Source of the DNA: Bacteroidota bacterium
GTDB taxonomy: Bacteria > Bacteroidota > Bacteroidia > Chitinophagales > Saprospiraceae
Direction: 5' to 3'
DNA length: 53,377 nucleotides
Assembly (NCBI GenBank): GCA_018222965.1
Contig: JAAEZH010000025.1
Coordinates: forward strand, 17,676 to 71,052
The position numbers were made by a program, and so were the translations under genes. Each line of letters starts with the position of its first letter. Position 1 is the stretch's first letter. Positions 32,834-42,289 of this stretch are shown here, in pieces. Under the pieces are notes generated by a model, which saw only the letters and a program-made list of their open reading frames with translations, did not search any database and was not told where the DNA came from.

Positions 32834-33385
32834 CAGGCGATCGTTTGTTTTGCGCAAGAGTTTCTTGTCGATACTCATGCGCAACGTATAGCCCAGCCGG
32901 TCGAGATTAACTAAAACCTGTGACCGATTGGGTTCTTCCAACAGTCTGCCGTGCAGACCGGTTAAATTTCCTGCCACAATCTCCACTTCATCGCCTTTGT
33001 GCAATCCGCCGGGTTCAGCAGTCACCTCCCATCCTTCTCCCAGGATGCGGCGCATAATGTCTATTTCCCTTTCGGGAATGGAGATCAGATTGCGAGAGAA
33101 CCGAACAAAATCCACGACCTGTTCTGTCTCCAGCACTTTCACATATTCACTTTGTATGATACGCACAAAGACATAGCAGCTAATTAATGGAAGCTCTACG
33201 GTTTTCACTTTACGCGTATATTGACGCACCAATTTTTGCAGGGGTAAATAAGCCTGGATTCCCTTCCGGCTGAGTTGCCGAAAAGCCATTTTCTCTCCTT
33301 TATAGCGGGTATATACCGCAAACCAGCGGTATTCCTCCCGATGGAGATGGTTTTCAATCCTCGTTACTCCCTCTGTTGTGGTCAT
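32828..33385 (-). CDS. UpxY/RfaH-type transcription antiterminator (NusG paralogue)
   Basis: 185 residues. NGN domain from about 20 (YRWFAVYTRYKGEKMAFRQL, then YLPLQKLVRQYTRKVKTVELPLISCYVFVRI) and a C-terminal KOW domain (LHKGDEVEIVAGNLTGLHGRL near 128). In Bacteroides, UpxY proteins let RNA polymerase read through early pauses in long capsule operons and are usually encoded at the operon's first position. Here it is the sixth gene, directly before the leader and terminator at 32748-32833. The target is therefore more likely that internal site or a leader upstream of the wzz-like gene. Overlaps the WbpO-like gene by 1 bp. Confidence 0.88.
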   Translation of the reverse strand: MTTTEGVTRIENHLHREEYRWFAVYTRYKGEKMAFRQLSRKGIQAYLPLQKLVRQYTRKVKTVELPLISCYVFVRIIQSEYVKVLETEQVVDFVRFSRNLISIPEREIDIMRRILGEGWEVTAEPGGLHKGDEVEIVAGNLTGLHGRLLEEPNRSQVLVNLDRLGYTLRMSIDKKLLRKTNDRLA

Positions 33386-34674
33386 TAAAGTCTCCAGTAT
33401 GTCAGGCCGTTTTCCACGGGCTGATATATTCCTTTTAAATCCATCAGAATCGCATCCTGATTGGATATTGATTTAAAATAATCTTCCTGCAAGTCCGCAT
33501 ACTCCTTATGGTTGACTGCGACAATAATTGCGTCGTAATCACTACCGGCTTCTCCACATAAATCCAGACCGTATTCGTGCTTCACTTCTGCCTTTTCAGC
33601 ATGCGGATCTGTAACATCCACTTTAATACTGTAGGCCATCAATTCGCGCACCAGATCAGCGACTTTGGAATTTCGAATGTCAGACACGTTTTCCTTAAAG
33701 GTTATGCCCATAACCAACACTCTTGTTTTTTGGGGGTTTTTCCAACGTTGAATCAGCATTTGTGCCAGGCGTTTAGCGATAAAGCTCGGCATGCTGTCAT
33801 TGATCCGGCGACCACTCAGGATCACTTGCGGATCATATCCAAGTTCTTTTGATTTATGCAGCAGATAATAAGGGTCAACACCAATGCAATGCCCCCCGAC
33901 CAGTCCCGGGTAAAACTTCAGGAAATTCCATTTGGTACCCGCTGCCTTCAATACTTCCTGTGTATCAATACCCATCCGATCAAAAATGATCGAAAGCTCA
34001 TTCATAAAAGAAATATTGAGGTCGCGCTGCGTATTTTCAATCACTTTAGCTGCTTCAGCTACCTTGATGCTCGAAGCCTCGTATATTCCTGCCGTGATTA
34101 TTGCTCCGTAGGTTTTTCCAATTTCTGAGCAAGAAACGGCATCTGATCCCGAAACGATCTTCAGGATCTTATCCACTGTATGTTCTTTATCTCCCGGATT
34201 GATGCGTTCGGGCGAGTATCCTACTTTGAAGTCTTTCTGAAATGTCAGTCCGGATTCCTGCTCCAAAATTGGCACACAATCTTCTTCGGTACAGCCCGGG
34301 TAAACAGTACTTTCAAATATGACATAATCGCCAGGTTTCAAGGCTCGACCAACCGTTTCGGATGCTTTGAGTAAAGGCACCAGGTTGGGCACTTTGTGTT
34401 CATCAACAGGAGTAGGGACAGCTACTACATAAAAATGGGCCTCCTTGAGATCCTCCGGATCAGCTGTATACCGGATGCTCTTGTTTTTGAAGGCTTCCGC
34501 CGAAAGTTCATTCGAAGGGTCGATGCCCTTTTCCATCATGCTGACACGCTCGGGATTGATGTCAAACCCAAGCACATCAAATTTTTTCGCAAACTCCAGG
34601 GCCAGGGGCAAACCTACGTAGCCCAGACCTATGACAGCGATTCGTTTTTCTCTATTTTTTAGCGCTTCGTACAC
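33385..34674 (-). CDS. wbpO: Nucleotide-sugar 6-dehydrogenase (WbpO/TviB-like)
   Basis: 429 residues. NAD loop VIGLGYVGLPLALEF (14-28), VPTPVDEH near 87, FESTVYPGCTEEDC near 120, KVAEAAKVIENTQRDLNISFMNEL near 204-227, and the catalytic Cys263 in GGHCIGVDPYYL. The short loop lengths and IDTQEVLKAAGTKWNFLKFYPGLVGG fit the UDP-GalNAc/UDP-GlcNAc dehydrogenase group (TviB, WbpO, WbpA-like) better than UDP-glucose dehydrogenase. With WbpP it should give UDP-GalNAcA, or UDP-GlcNAcA alone. The uronate would be the acidic residue that AsnB could amidate. Confidence 0.88.
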   Translation of the reverse strand: MYEALKNREKRIAVIGLGYVGLPLALEFAKKFDVLGFDINPERVSMMEKGIDPSNELSAEAFKNKSIRYTADPEDLKEAHFYVVAVPTPVDEHKVPNLVPLLKASETVGRALKPGDYVIFESTVYPGCTEEDCVPILEQESGLTFQKDFKVGYSPERINPGDKEHTVDKILKIVSGSDAVSCSEIGKTYGAIITAGIYEASSIKVAEAAKVIENTQRDLNISFMNELSIIFDRMGIDTQEVLKAAGTKWNFLKFYPGLVGGHCIGVDPYYLLHKSKELGYDPQVILSGRRINDSMPSFIAKRLAQMLIQRWKNPQKTRVLVMGITFKENVSDIRNSKVADLVRELMAYSIKVDVTDPHAEKAEVKHEYGLDLCGEAGSDYDAIIVAVNHKEYADLQEDYFKSISNQDAILMDLKGIYQPVENGLTYWRL

Positions 34675-34683
34675 CTGGTTAAT

Positions 34684-35274
34684 TTATGTCGGGCCATTCG
34701 CCGAAAGGCGCTTAACCCGATTATTTTCAAGGATATATTTTTCTCCACTTTCCGGACAGCTTGCCTGTCCGGTATAATCAAATTCCAATCTATGCCCAAA
34801 GGCACTCATCCATCCTGTCTGGCGGGCCGGATTGCCAACAACCAGCGCAAAGGCGGGTACGTCTTTGGTTACTACACTGCCTGCTCCAATAAAGGCATAT
34901 TGCCCGATACTGTTTCCGCAGACGATGGTGGCATTTGCTCCGATTGTAGCCCCCTTTTCAACGCGGGTTTCCACATAGCTGCCCCGGCGGTTTACACCTG
35001 ATCTCGGATTGATCACATTGGTGAATACCATCGAGGGGCCGAGGAAAACTTCGTCTGCACAGATTACGCCTTCGTAGATCGAGACGTTGTTCTGCACCTT
35101 TACGCCCTTCCCCAGGATGACACCGGATGCTACAAAAACATTCTGGCCCAGATTGCAGGTCGGACCGATCTTTGCACCTGGCATCAAATGACAAAAATGC
35201 CACACCTTGCTGCCGGGTCCAATTTCACACCCCTCATCTACCACGGCCGTTGGATGTATAAATACGTCTTTCAT
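34684..35274 (-). CDS. Left-handed beta-helix N-acetyltransferase (WbpD/WlbB-like)
   Basis: 196 residues from ATG 35274 (MKDVFIHPTAVVDEGCEIGPG). The longer frame begins inside lhgO and is rejected, because the shorter start gives a classic ATGA overlap. The body is hexapeptide-repeat (VVDEGCEIGPGSKVWHFCHLMPGAKIGPTCNLGQNVFVASGVILGKGVKVQNNVSIYEGVICADEVFLGPSMVFTN is one helix run in several turns), ending SVVTKDVPAFALVVGNPAR and a Zn-like CPESGEKY tail. WbpD acetylates the 3-amino group of UDP-GlcNAc3NA. WbpB- and WbpE-type partners are not obvious in the window. A short palindrome at 34752-34772 lies in the coding region. Confidence 0.85.
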   Translation of the reverse strand: MKDVFIHPTAVVDEGCEIGPGSKVWHFCHLMPGAKIGPTCNLGQNVFVASGVILGKGVKVQNNVSIYEGVICADEVFLGPSMVFTNVINPRSGVNRRGSYVETRVEKGATIGANATIVCGNSIGQYAFIGAGSVVTKDVPAFALVVGNPARQTGWMSAFGHRLEFDYTGQASCPESGEKYILENNRVKRLSANGPT

Positions 35275-36491
35275 TCGGCTGGCAGTTTTGTGAGTGCTTT
35301 CGCAGCTACATTTTCTCCGATTGCCAGGGAGGATGTTGCTGCCGGAGAAGGTGCATTGCAAACATTGACAACCCGTTCATTCTCCAGGATCAAATAATCG
35401 TTGATCAAAGCTCCTTTATCATCAATAGCCTGCGCTCGAACTCCGGCACCTCCACGCTTCAGATCATCCATTCCGACTTCGGGAATTAAATGTTGTAAGG
35501 CTTTTACAAATGCTGCTTTGGAGTAAGAACGGTATAATTCGCCCATTCCTTTTTTCCAGTGTCTGCCTGCCATTTTCCGGAATCCGGCGAAAGCCAAAGT
35601 CTCACCCAACTCCTTTAAATTTATATCCCATCGACTGTAGCCCTCTCTTTTGAAAGCCAATACTGCATTTGGGCCGGCTTCAATTCCTCCCCGCATCATC
35701 CTGGTGTAGTGCACTCCCAGAAACGGGAAGTTAGGGTCGGGAACCGGATAGATCAGATTATTGACATAATGCTGTTTATCGGCTGCCAACTCATAATATT
35801 CTCCGCGGAAGGGAATGATTTTGAAATTCGCCGTAAGGCCGGTCATGGCGGCTACTTTATCGGCATATAGTCCGGCACAATTGACCAGACTCTTTGTTTC
35901 TATTTTGCCTCTGGATGTTTCCAGATGAAGTCCGGTATTATCCTGCTTTACATCAAATAGTTTATACCCGAGCAACAATTCTCCGCCCATTTCTTCGATC
36001 AACTGCGCATACTTTCGTGCCAGAAGTCCATAATCGATGATACCTGCTTCAGGCACCCAAATCCCTTCAATGGCTGCTACATGAGGTTCTTTCTCCCGCA
36101 CTTCTTCGGCACTGATCATGCGAATTCCCTTCAACCCGTTCTGCTGGCCCCGTTTGAAAATATTGGCCAGGAGAGGCCGCTCCTCTTCCCGGGTAGCGAC
36201 AATCACTTTCCCGCAGAGCTCGTAGGGGAAATCGTATTTTTCACAAAATTCCAGTAATAACTGGTGACCACGACGGCAGTTTATGGCCTTGGATTTTCCG
36301 GGTTCGTAATAAATTCCGGAATGGATCACACCGCTGTTGTGTCCTGTCTGGTGACTGGCCACTTCCTCCTCTTTGTCCAATACGGCCAGCTTAAGACCGG
36401 GCCTCTGGCGAAGGATCTGCAAGGCAGATGCCAGTCCGACTATACCGGCACCAACCACAAGCATATCATATGTTTGCTCTTTTGCCATCAT
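35271..36491 (-). CDS. lhgO: L-2-hydroxyglutarate oxidase
   Basis: 406 residues. FAD-binding GXGXXG loop MLVVGAGIVGLASALQIL (10-27), ASHQTGHNSGVIHSGIYYEPGKSKA near 44-68, then VNCAGLYADKVAAM near 205 and a C-terminal GGAGVRAQAIDDKGALINDYLI near 345. LhgO oxidises L-2-hydroxyglutarate to 2-oxoglutarate at the membrane. It is a surprising member of a capsule operon. WbpB-type sugar dehydrogenases regenerate NAD by reducing 2-oxoglutarate to 2-hydroxyglutarate, so recycling that product would be a reason for its place beside a WbpD-like enzyme. Overlaps the downstream acyltransferase by 4 bp. Confidence 0.87.
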   Translation of the reverse strand: MMAKEQTYDMLVVGAGIVGLASALQILRQRPGLKLAVLDKEEEVASHQTGHNSGVIHSGIYYEPGKSKAINCRRGHQLLLEFCEKYDFPYELCGKVIVATREEERPLLANIFKRGQQNGLKGIRMISAEEVREKEPHVAAIEGIWVPEAGIIDYGLLARKYAQLIEEMGGELLLGYKLFDVKQDNTGLHLETSRGKIETKSLVNCAGLYADKVAAMTGLTANFKIIPFRGEYYELAADKQHYVNNLIYPVPDPNFPFLGVHYTRMMRGGIEAGPNAVLAFKREGYSRWDINLKELGETLAFAGFRKMAGRHWKKGMGELYRSYSKAAFVKALQHLIPEVGMDDLKRGGAGVRAQAIDDKGALINDYLILENERVVNVCNAPSPAATSSLAIGENVAAKALTKLPAE

Positions 36492-37024
36492 TAGTCTTTT
36501 GACCAGATTAAAAGGGGAGGATGATCGCCGGCGGGAAGGTCTGAATTCTCAAACTCTTTGTCGGTGTATATCAGGTAGCGAATTTTGCGATTGACAATTG
36601 TCTCTGCTTTATCGATGAGTCGAATTAAAAACATCTTATCGATGTCTCCAACCAGAATAAGGTCAATGACCTCGCTGTCTAATCCCCGGGAGAATTTCCC
36701 GGCCAGAAAAACCTGATTGACATTGCCCAGCCGATCAATAACCGTTTCAATGATGCGATCCAGGCCTATATGTTTAAGCATGATGTTGTGTACCTCACCA
36801 AAAAGAGGATGCTTTACATTGGCGCGAAAGATTTTTTTATTTCCCTGGAGCTCGGAGGTAAGCATACCTGCTTTCTCCAGACGGTTGAGCTCGAGCCGAA
36901 TGGCGTTGGTGGATTCTCCGAATTCCTGCTCTAAACTTCGCAGGTAGGCGGTCGTGCTGCTGTTGAGGAAAAACTTAAGCAGCAGCTTGATCCTGGTTTT
37001 TGAGGATATTAATGTCTCAATCAT
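36491..37024 (-). CDS. Winged-helix regulator with nucleotidyltransferase-like C-terminal domain
   Basis: 177 residues from ATG 37024 (MIETLISSKTRIKLLLKFFLN); an alternative TTG at 37048 adds eight residues. N-terminal winged helix (ARSLEQEFGESTNAIRLELNRLEKAGML region, residues 20-55) as in ArsR/MarR-like proteins. The C-terminal half (VNQVFLAGKFSRGLDSEVIDLILVGDIDKMFLIRLI) resembles the nucleotidyltransferase-fold domain that such regulators carry, with the acidic pair of the minimal fold modified (DSEVIDLILVG). The target DNA is unknown. It sits second in the operon, overlapping lhgO by 1 bp, which suggests control of the cluster itself. Confidence 0.7.
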   Translation of the reverse strand: MIETLISSKTRIKLLLKFFLNSSTTAYLRSLEQEFGESTNAIRLELNRLEKAGMLTSELQGNKKIFRANVKHPLFGEVHNIMLKHIGLDRIIETVIDRLGNVNQVFLAGKFSRGLDSEVIDLILVGDIDKMFLIRLIDKAETIVNRKIRYLIYTDKEFENSDLPAGDHPPLLIWSKD

Positions 37025-37086
37025 AGAATGAGTAGCAAACTTACTCAATTTAAGTAATACCGCGCAAGTAATTCAGCGGAAAACCA

Positions 37087-38199
37087 TTACTTCGCCGGCG
37101 CATCCTGCGGTATCATTTTCATGGTTTCCCGATAGACAAGTCGACCTATCACGAAAACTACTCCGAGGATCAAACCAGCAAGCAGTCCTTTTACAAAAGA
37201 GGAAGACAGCGATGGTTTGATTCTTTTTAATGGCGGTCTTGGTATATCTATAGACTGGATAAAGGGTGTTCTTTTCCGGAGGGTAAATTTGGCAACCTCT
37301 TCATTGGCAGCTGCCTCTCCGTACATGGCAGAGAGAATCAAAATTTCACGCTCCAGGCGATCTTTACGCAACTGGGATCGTTTGGTAACCAAAGACTGGT
37401 TCTGGTCTTCAAAGGTGGCCAACTGGAATTCCTTGTCGGCGAGCACATCCCGAATAGAATCTGCTTCATGGGAAACCAACTGGTAGGTTTCGCGCTGCTT
37501 TTCGACGGTCTTTTCAATGTAAAAATCACTCAACTTGGAATAGATCGCCTTCAATAATTTATAGGATAAATCTTCATTCCTGGTAGTGAGGGTCAACTCC
37601 AGGATGGCCGGCATATCCAGGATCTCGCTTTTCAATAAGGGTGGTTCTCCTTTACTGCCGAGGAGCATTTTATACAATACTTGCAAGCCGGTATTCTCCT
37701 GTACAGTAAGCAGAGGAATACTGTCATGAGTAAAAATAAGCCCTTTCAGCCTGGGTTTATTTCGGTCCCATTCCTTATGCAATTCATAAATTTCAATGAT
37801 GTGATTTGCAAAAATATCTTCCCGGCCATTTACTTCGCCACGCTCCAACAGCGATGCTTCGAGTATGCGCCTGGAACGCATCAACTCCATAATCTTTTCC
37901 AGATTGTACTCACTGGAAGCCGCTCCACCGATACCCAGTCCTATGTCTTCGAGAACAGTAGAAAGACCGCTGAGTTTGCCTCCCTCATCTTCATTTACCA
38001 TAAAGGAAAGGTCTGCCTGAAAAGTGGCTTTTGTAAATTTTGCCCGCAAGATGGAAACGATAACACATGCCAATACAATTAACCCAATCAGTTTCCAGTT
38101 TTTCCTGACTTCCCGGAAATACTTGCGAGAAGCAACCGTCAATTCGATAATTGCAGACTTCTCGTTCGGCTGTGAAATTTCAGTCTCTTGGTTTGACAT
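37087..38199 (-). CDS. Wzz-type chain-length determinant protein
   Basis: 370 residues. Two membrane helices (about 36-52 and 334-352) flank a periplasmic coiled-coil-rich region (about 200-300, ETYQLVSHEADSIRDVLADKEFQLATFEDQNQSL). Cytoplasmic N-terminal tail, and a C-terminal IKPSLSSSFVKGLLAGLILG segment, the Pro-Ser-x-x-x-P/S-like turn before TM2. It lacks a tyrosine-kinase domain, so it is Wzz- rather than Wzc-type. First gene of the cluster; its start is 30 bp from the inverted-repeat element at 38230-38401. Confidence 0.82.
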   Translation of the reverse strand: MSNQETEISQPNEKSAIIELTVASRKYFREVRKNWKLIGLIVLACVIVSILRAKFTKATFQADLSFMVNEDEGGKLSGLSTVLEDIGLGIGGAASSEYNLEKIMELMRSRRILEASLLERGEVNGREDIFANHIIEIYELHKEWDRNKPRLKGLIFTHDSIPLLTVQENTGLQVLYKMLLGSKGEPPLLKSEILDMPAILELTLTTRNEDLSYKLLKAIYSKLSDFYIEKTVEKQRETYQLVSHEADSIRDVLADKEFQLATFEDQNQSLVTKRSQLRKDRLEREILILSAMYGEAAANEEVAKFTLRKRTPFIQSIDIPRPPLKRIKPSLSSSFVKGLLAGLILGVVFVIGRLVYRETMKMIPQDAPAK

Positions 38200-38229
38200 A
38201 CGGATTTCGAATGACCTGCTCTCAGGTTA

Positions 38230-38401
38230 TACATGACCCGGTCAGTAGTGGTGAAAAGTTGACGATTTTATTTTTTCGAGCCTGTGAGGCAAAAAACGCA
38301 GGCGATGCCTAAGCATCGGCGTCCCGATAGCTATCGGGATTTAACAAAGCAGATCGGAAAAATAAAAAGAAAAAATTCACTTCTAGTGCCCGAGTCATGT
38401 A
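38230..38401. mobile_element. Second MITE-like inverted-repeat element, upstream of the wzz-like gene
   Basis: The outer 26 bases of the two arms (starting TACATGACCCGG at 38230 and the complement of the end at 38401) match at 21 of 26 positions. AT-rich segments and a centre with a perfect 16-bp palindrome, CCCGATAGCTATCGGG (38323-38338), and a CGATGC/GCATCG hairpin follow. No coding capacity. I see no clean target duplication. Because it occupies the space in front of the operon's first gene, the operon promoter must lie in it or beyond it. Confidence 0.6.
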
Positions 38402-38562
38402 ATAGAGTTGATTATGGCATTTAGCCATAAACTAAAGGTAATTTTTTTACTCATTTTTTAAAGCCCAAAGAATCAGGAATTTCATTCCAACGATCTATCT
38501 ATACCCTAAAGTATGAGAATGATACCTTCCAAACCAGCGCTTTTTCAATCCGATGTAATCAA
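38402..38562. other. Spacer between metH and the inverted-repeat element
   Basis: AT-rich, no gene. A hairpin TTATGGC/GCCATAA with a 5-base loop is at 38412-38430. On the minus strand TACCTTTA (38433-38440) is a one-mismatch TANNTTTG -7 element that could serve the polysaccharide operon, but a TTTG at the expected distance is not present (the nearest is about 25 bp upstream). The promoter assignment is weak. Confidence 0.35.
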
Positions 38563-41500
38563 TTAATCGAGATTCGGTGCCAACCAACGGGCAGCGACCT
38601 CTTCCGATACTTTCTTGCGGCCTGCATAATCTTTCAATTGATCTTCGCTGATCTTACCCAGGCCAAAATACCGGGACTCGGGATGCGAGAAATACCAGCC
38701 GGAAACAGAGGCAGCCGGATACATGGCGTAACTCTCCGTCAGGCTAATACCACATTGTTTTTCCACTTCGAGCAACTCAAACAGCTTGGCTTTTTCGCTG
38801 TGTTCCGGACAGGCGGGATATCCCGGTGCCGGACGAATGCCCTGGTATTTTTCCGCAATCAGAGAATCATTATCAAGTTCCTCTTTTTGAGCATAACCCC
38901 AGAATTCTGTACGCACACGCTGGTGCAGCCTTTCGGCGAAAGCCTCCGCCAGGCGATCAGCCAAAGATTTCAACAGAATGGCGTGATAATCGTCGTGGGC
39001 TTCCACGTATTTTTTCAATGGAGCTTCAATGCCCTGTCCGGTCGTTACGGCAAAAGCACCGATGTAATCCGATTTCCCGCTACTTGCTGGAGCCACAAAA
39101 TCACTCAGGCAGTAATTCGGTTGACCGGCCGCTTTTTTACGTTGTTGGCGCAGGTGGTTCAATATGTGGATAACTTCCTCCCGATCCTCGTTTTTATAAA
39201 TTTCCAGGTCGTCATCGTTTACAGAGTTGGCGGGAAATAACCCGACAACACCTCTGGCTTGCAGCCATTTATTATCGATGATTCGGCGCAACATGGCGCG
39301 GGCATCCTGATACAGCTTTTGAGCTTCCTGTCCAACTACTTCATCTTCCAGGATGGCCGGATATTTGCCATGTAATTGCCAGGTCGAGAAGAAAGGAGTC
39401 CAATCGATGTATGCGGCCAGTTCTTCTATGGAATAATCATCAAAAACCTTGATGCCTGTAAAGGCTGGTTTTGGAGGATCGTAGCTTTTCCAGTCAATTT
39501 CAAACTTATTTCTACGCGCCTCTGTCAGGCTTATATATTTCTTGATCGATTGACGGCTGGCTCTGTTCTCCCGAAGTTTTCGGTATTCCTCCCGGGTCTT
39601 AATAATGAGGTTGGAGCTGGTGTTTTCATCGGGGCTCAACAAATTGCCCGCAATTCCAACACAACGGGAGGCATCCAACACATGCACGGTCGGTCCCTCA
39701 TACTCCGGTTCAATTTTTACGGCAGTATGCACCCGGGAAGTCGTAGCGCCACCGATCAAAAGCGGAATCTTGAAACCTTGTCTTTGCATCTCAGCGGCAA
39801 CATGAACCATCTCATCCAGTGAGGGCGTGATCAGCCCGCTCAATCCGATAATATCAACATCCTGCTTGCGGGCTTCCTCCAAAATACGGTTGGCAGGTAC
39901 CATTACTCCCAGGTCGATGATCTCATAATTATTGCAGCCTAAAACAACACCCACAATGTTTTTTCCAATATCATGGACATCGCCTTTTACAGTTGCCAGC
40001 AGGATCTTTCCTTTTGCCCGCGCTCCGGAAGTAGCTTTCTCTGCTTCAATATAAGGGGTAAGATAGGCTACGGCTTTTTTCATCACCCGGGCACTTTTCA
40101 CCACTTGTGGCAAAAACATTTTACCAGCGCCAAACAGGTCGCCAACGATGTTCATGCCATCCATCAGCGGCCCTTCAATCACTTCCAGCGGATGGTCAAA
40201 TAACTGCCGGGCTTCTTCTGTATCTTCATCAATGTAATCGGTAATGCCTTTCAATAAGGAATGACTCAGCCGCGACTGCACCGATTCCTGGCGCCAGCTC
40301 AGGTCTTTTTTTAGCACCTTCCCGCCTCCTTTTACCCTTTCGGCGTAAGCCGTCAAAGCTTCGGTTGCATCCTGGTTTCGATTGAAGAGAACGTCCTCAA
40401 CCAGGACCAGAAGCTCTTTCGGAATTTCTTCGTACACCTCGATCATACCCGCATTGACAATGCCCATATCCATGCCTGCCTGAATGGCGTGGTATAAAAA
40501 GGCCGAGTGCATGGCTTCGCGCACATGGTTGTTGCCGCGGAAAGAGAAGGAGATGTTGCTCACACCTCCAGAGATCTTAGCACCCGGACAGCGTTCCTTG
40601 ATTTGACGGGTCGCCTCAATATAGTTTAGGGCGTATGCATTGTGCTCAGCAATGCCCGTTGCCACCGCAAAAATATTGGGATCAAAAATGATGTCCTCCG
40701 GATAAAATCCGGCTTTTTCGGTCAGCAATTTATAGGCTCGTTCGCAGATATCCACTTTGCGGGCAATGGTGTCGGCCTGGCCCTCTTCATCGAAAGCCAT
40801 TACAACTACCGCAGCACCATAGCGCGAAACGATTTTTGCCTGCTCCAGAAAACTTGCCTCGCCTTCCTTGAGGGAAATGGAATTAACCACACATTTGCCC
40901 TGAACACATTTTAAACCCGATTCAATAACCGAAAATTTGGAAGAGTCGATCATGATTGGCAATCGGGCAATATCCGGTTCACTCATGATGAGGTTGAGGA
41001 AGTGGGCCATCGCTTCTTCCGAATCGAGCATGCCTTCATCCATGTTCACATCGATGATTTGTGCCCCGCCATCTACTTGCTGACGAGCTACGGAGAGTGC
41101 TTCTTCGTAATCGTCGTTGAGAATTAGCCGGGCAAATTTCCGGCTGCCGGTTACGTTTGTACGCTCTCCAACATTCACAAAATTGGACTCCGGACGGATC
41201 CGCAAGGGTTCCAGGCCGCTTAGTGCCGTTTCCGGCGAATGGTTTGGGATGGTGCGAGGCTTCACGCCTTTCACCGCCTCACTCATGGCGTGGATGTGTT
41301 CGGGTGTTGTGCCACAACATCCTCCAATAATATTTACAAATCCGCTGGAGGCAAAATCGCGGAGGTAGCGCTGCATTTCTTCCGGTCCCTGATCGTATTC
41401 CCCAAACTCATTGGGCAGCCCGGCATTCGGATAAGCGCTGATGCGACAGTCGGCAATTTTTGAAAGGTCTGCCAAAAACGGCCGCATCTCTTTGGCACCC

Positions 41501-42234
41501 AGGGCACAGTTTAATCCAACGGAAAACGGCCGGGCATGACGGATCGAAATAAAGAAAGCTTCGACGGTTTGTCCGCTGAGGGTTCTTCCACTCGCATCGG
41601 TGATGGTGCCGGAGATCATAACGGGCAGGCGCTTGCCTTTTTCCTCCATGACTTCCTCCAGTGCATATATCGCCGCTTTGGCATTGAGCGTATCGAAAAT
41701 CGTTTCGATCAAAAGAATATCAGCACCTCCGTCTATTAGTCCGGAAGCCTGTTCGGCGTAAGCCGCTTTTAATTCATCGAAAGTTACGGCCCGATATCCC
41801 GGGCGATTTACGTCCGGACTTAGAGAAGCCGTCCGATTTGTTGGTCCTATGGCGCCGGCTACAAAACGGGGTTTATCCGGATTTTGAGCGGTATATTTTT
41901 CAGCCGCCCGCTTCGCAATTTCGGCGGAAGCCTTATTGATGGCATAGGCCTGATCCTCGAGTTTGTAATCTGCCTGTGCAATACGGGTCGCGCTGAACGT
42001 ATTGGTTTCGATGATATCGGCACCCGCTTCCAGGTAGGCTTCGTGGATTTCCTGAACTACATCCGGGCGTGTAAGCGACAACAGATCGTTATTGCCTTTC
42101 AAATCGGAGGAATGATCGGAAAATAAGCTTCCGCGAAAATCCGATTCATCCAGTTTGTAACGTTGAATCATGGTACCCATCGCACCATCTATGACCAAAA
42201 TGCGGTCACGACATATTTCTTCTAATCTCATCAT
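38563..42234 (-). CDS. metH: Cobalamin-dependent methionine synthase
   Basis: 1223 residues, full length (E. coli MetH has 1227). Domains in order: homocysteine-binding ([11 protein letters not shown] near 16, Zn ligands in [11 protein letters not shown] near 308), pterin-binding (about 350-620, [17 protein letters not shown]), cap and B12 domain ([26 protein letters not shown] near 755, with the lower-ligand His), and the C-terminal activation domain ([15 protein letters not shown] near 1130). Transfers methyl from 5-methyl-THF to homocysteine. The ATG at 42234 is followed by a second ATG; either may serve. It is not part of the polysaccharide pathway. No cobalamin riboswitch fits in the 55-bp gap upstream. 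Confidence 0.96.
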   Translation of the reverse strand: MMRLEEICRDRILVIDGAMGTMIQRYKLDESDFRGSLFSDHSSDLKGNNDLLSLTRPDVVQEIHEAYLEAGADIIETNTFSATRIAQADYKLEDQAYAINKASAEIAKRAAEKYTAQNPDKPRFVAGAIGPTNRTASLSPDVNRPGYRAVTFDELKAAYAEQASGLIDGGADILLIETIFDTLNAKAAIYALEEVMEEKGKRLPVMISGTITDASGRTLSGQTVEAFFISIRHARPFSVGLNCALGAKEMRPFLADLSKIADCRISAYPNAGLPNEFGEYDQGPEEMQRYLRDFASSGFVNIIGGCCGTTPEHIHAMSEAVKGVKPRTIPNHSPETALSGLEPLRIRPESNFVNVGERTNVTGSRKFARLILNDDYEEALSVARQQVDGGAQIIDVNMDEGMLDSEEAMAHFLNLIMSEPDIARLPIMIDSSKFSVIESGLKCVQGKCVVNSISLKEGEASFLEQAKIVSRYGAAVVVMAFDEEGQADTIARKVDICERAYKLLTEKAGFYPEDIIFDPNIFAVATGIAEHNAYALNYIEATRQIKERCPGAKISGGVSNISFSFRGNNHVREAMHSAFLYHAIQAGMDMGIVNAGMIEVYEEIPKELLVLVEDVLFNRNQDATEALTAYAERVKGGGKVLKKDLSWRQESVQSRLSHSLLKGITDYIDEDTEEARQLFDHPLEVIEGPLMDGMNIVGDLFGAGKMFLPQVVKSARVMKKAVAYLTPYIEAEKATSGARAKGKILLATVKGDVHDIGKNIVGVVLGCNNYEIIDLGVMVPANRILEEARKQDVDIIGLSGLITPSLDEMVHVAAEMQRQGFKIPLLIGGATTSRVHTAVKIEPEYEGPTVHVLDASRCVGIAGNLLSPDENTSSNLIIKTREEYRKLRENRASRQSIKKYISLTEARRNKFEIDWKSYDPPKPAFTGIKVFDDYSIEELAAYIDWTPFFSTWQLHGKYPAILEDEVVGQEAQKLYQDARAMLRRIIDNKWLQARGVVGLFPANSVNDDDLEIYKNEDREEVIHILNHLRQQRKKAAGQPNYCLSDFVAPASSGKSDYIGAFAVTTGQGIEAPLKKYVEAHDDYHAILLKSLADRLAEAFAERLHQRVRTEFWGYAQKEELDNDSLIAEKYQGIRPAPGYPACPEHSEKAKLFELLEVEKQCGISLTESYAMYPAASVSGWYFSHPESRYFGLGKISEDQLKDYAGRKKVSEEVAARWLAPNLD

Positions 42235-42289
42235 GTTTCTTGAAAATCTGGAGGCAGGGCGATGCTAAAGTATATATTATTAATAATGT

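Noticed and set aside
34752-34772. Perfect 8-bp inverted repeat in the WbpD-like gene (CCGGACAG/CTGTCCGG)
   Set aside because: It falls in the conserved CPESGEKY tail and the reading frame is normal, so it looks like a coding coincidence rather than an inserted element.
38200-38562. Possible leader open frames and a strong promoter ahead of the wzz-like gene
   Set aside because: Frames lie in inverted-repeat sequence, and the only -7-like element has no -33 partner at the right distance.
42235-42289. Cobalamin or SAM riboswitch upstream of metH
   Set aside because: The gap is only 55 bp and holds no riboswitch-like core; a one-mismatch -7 element is the most that can be seen.
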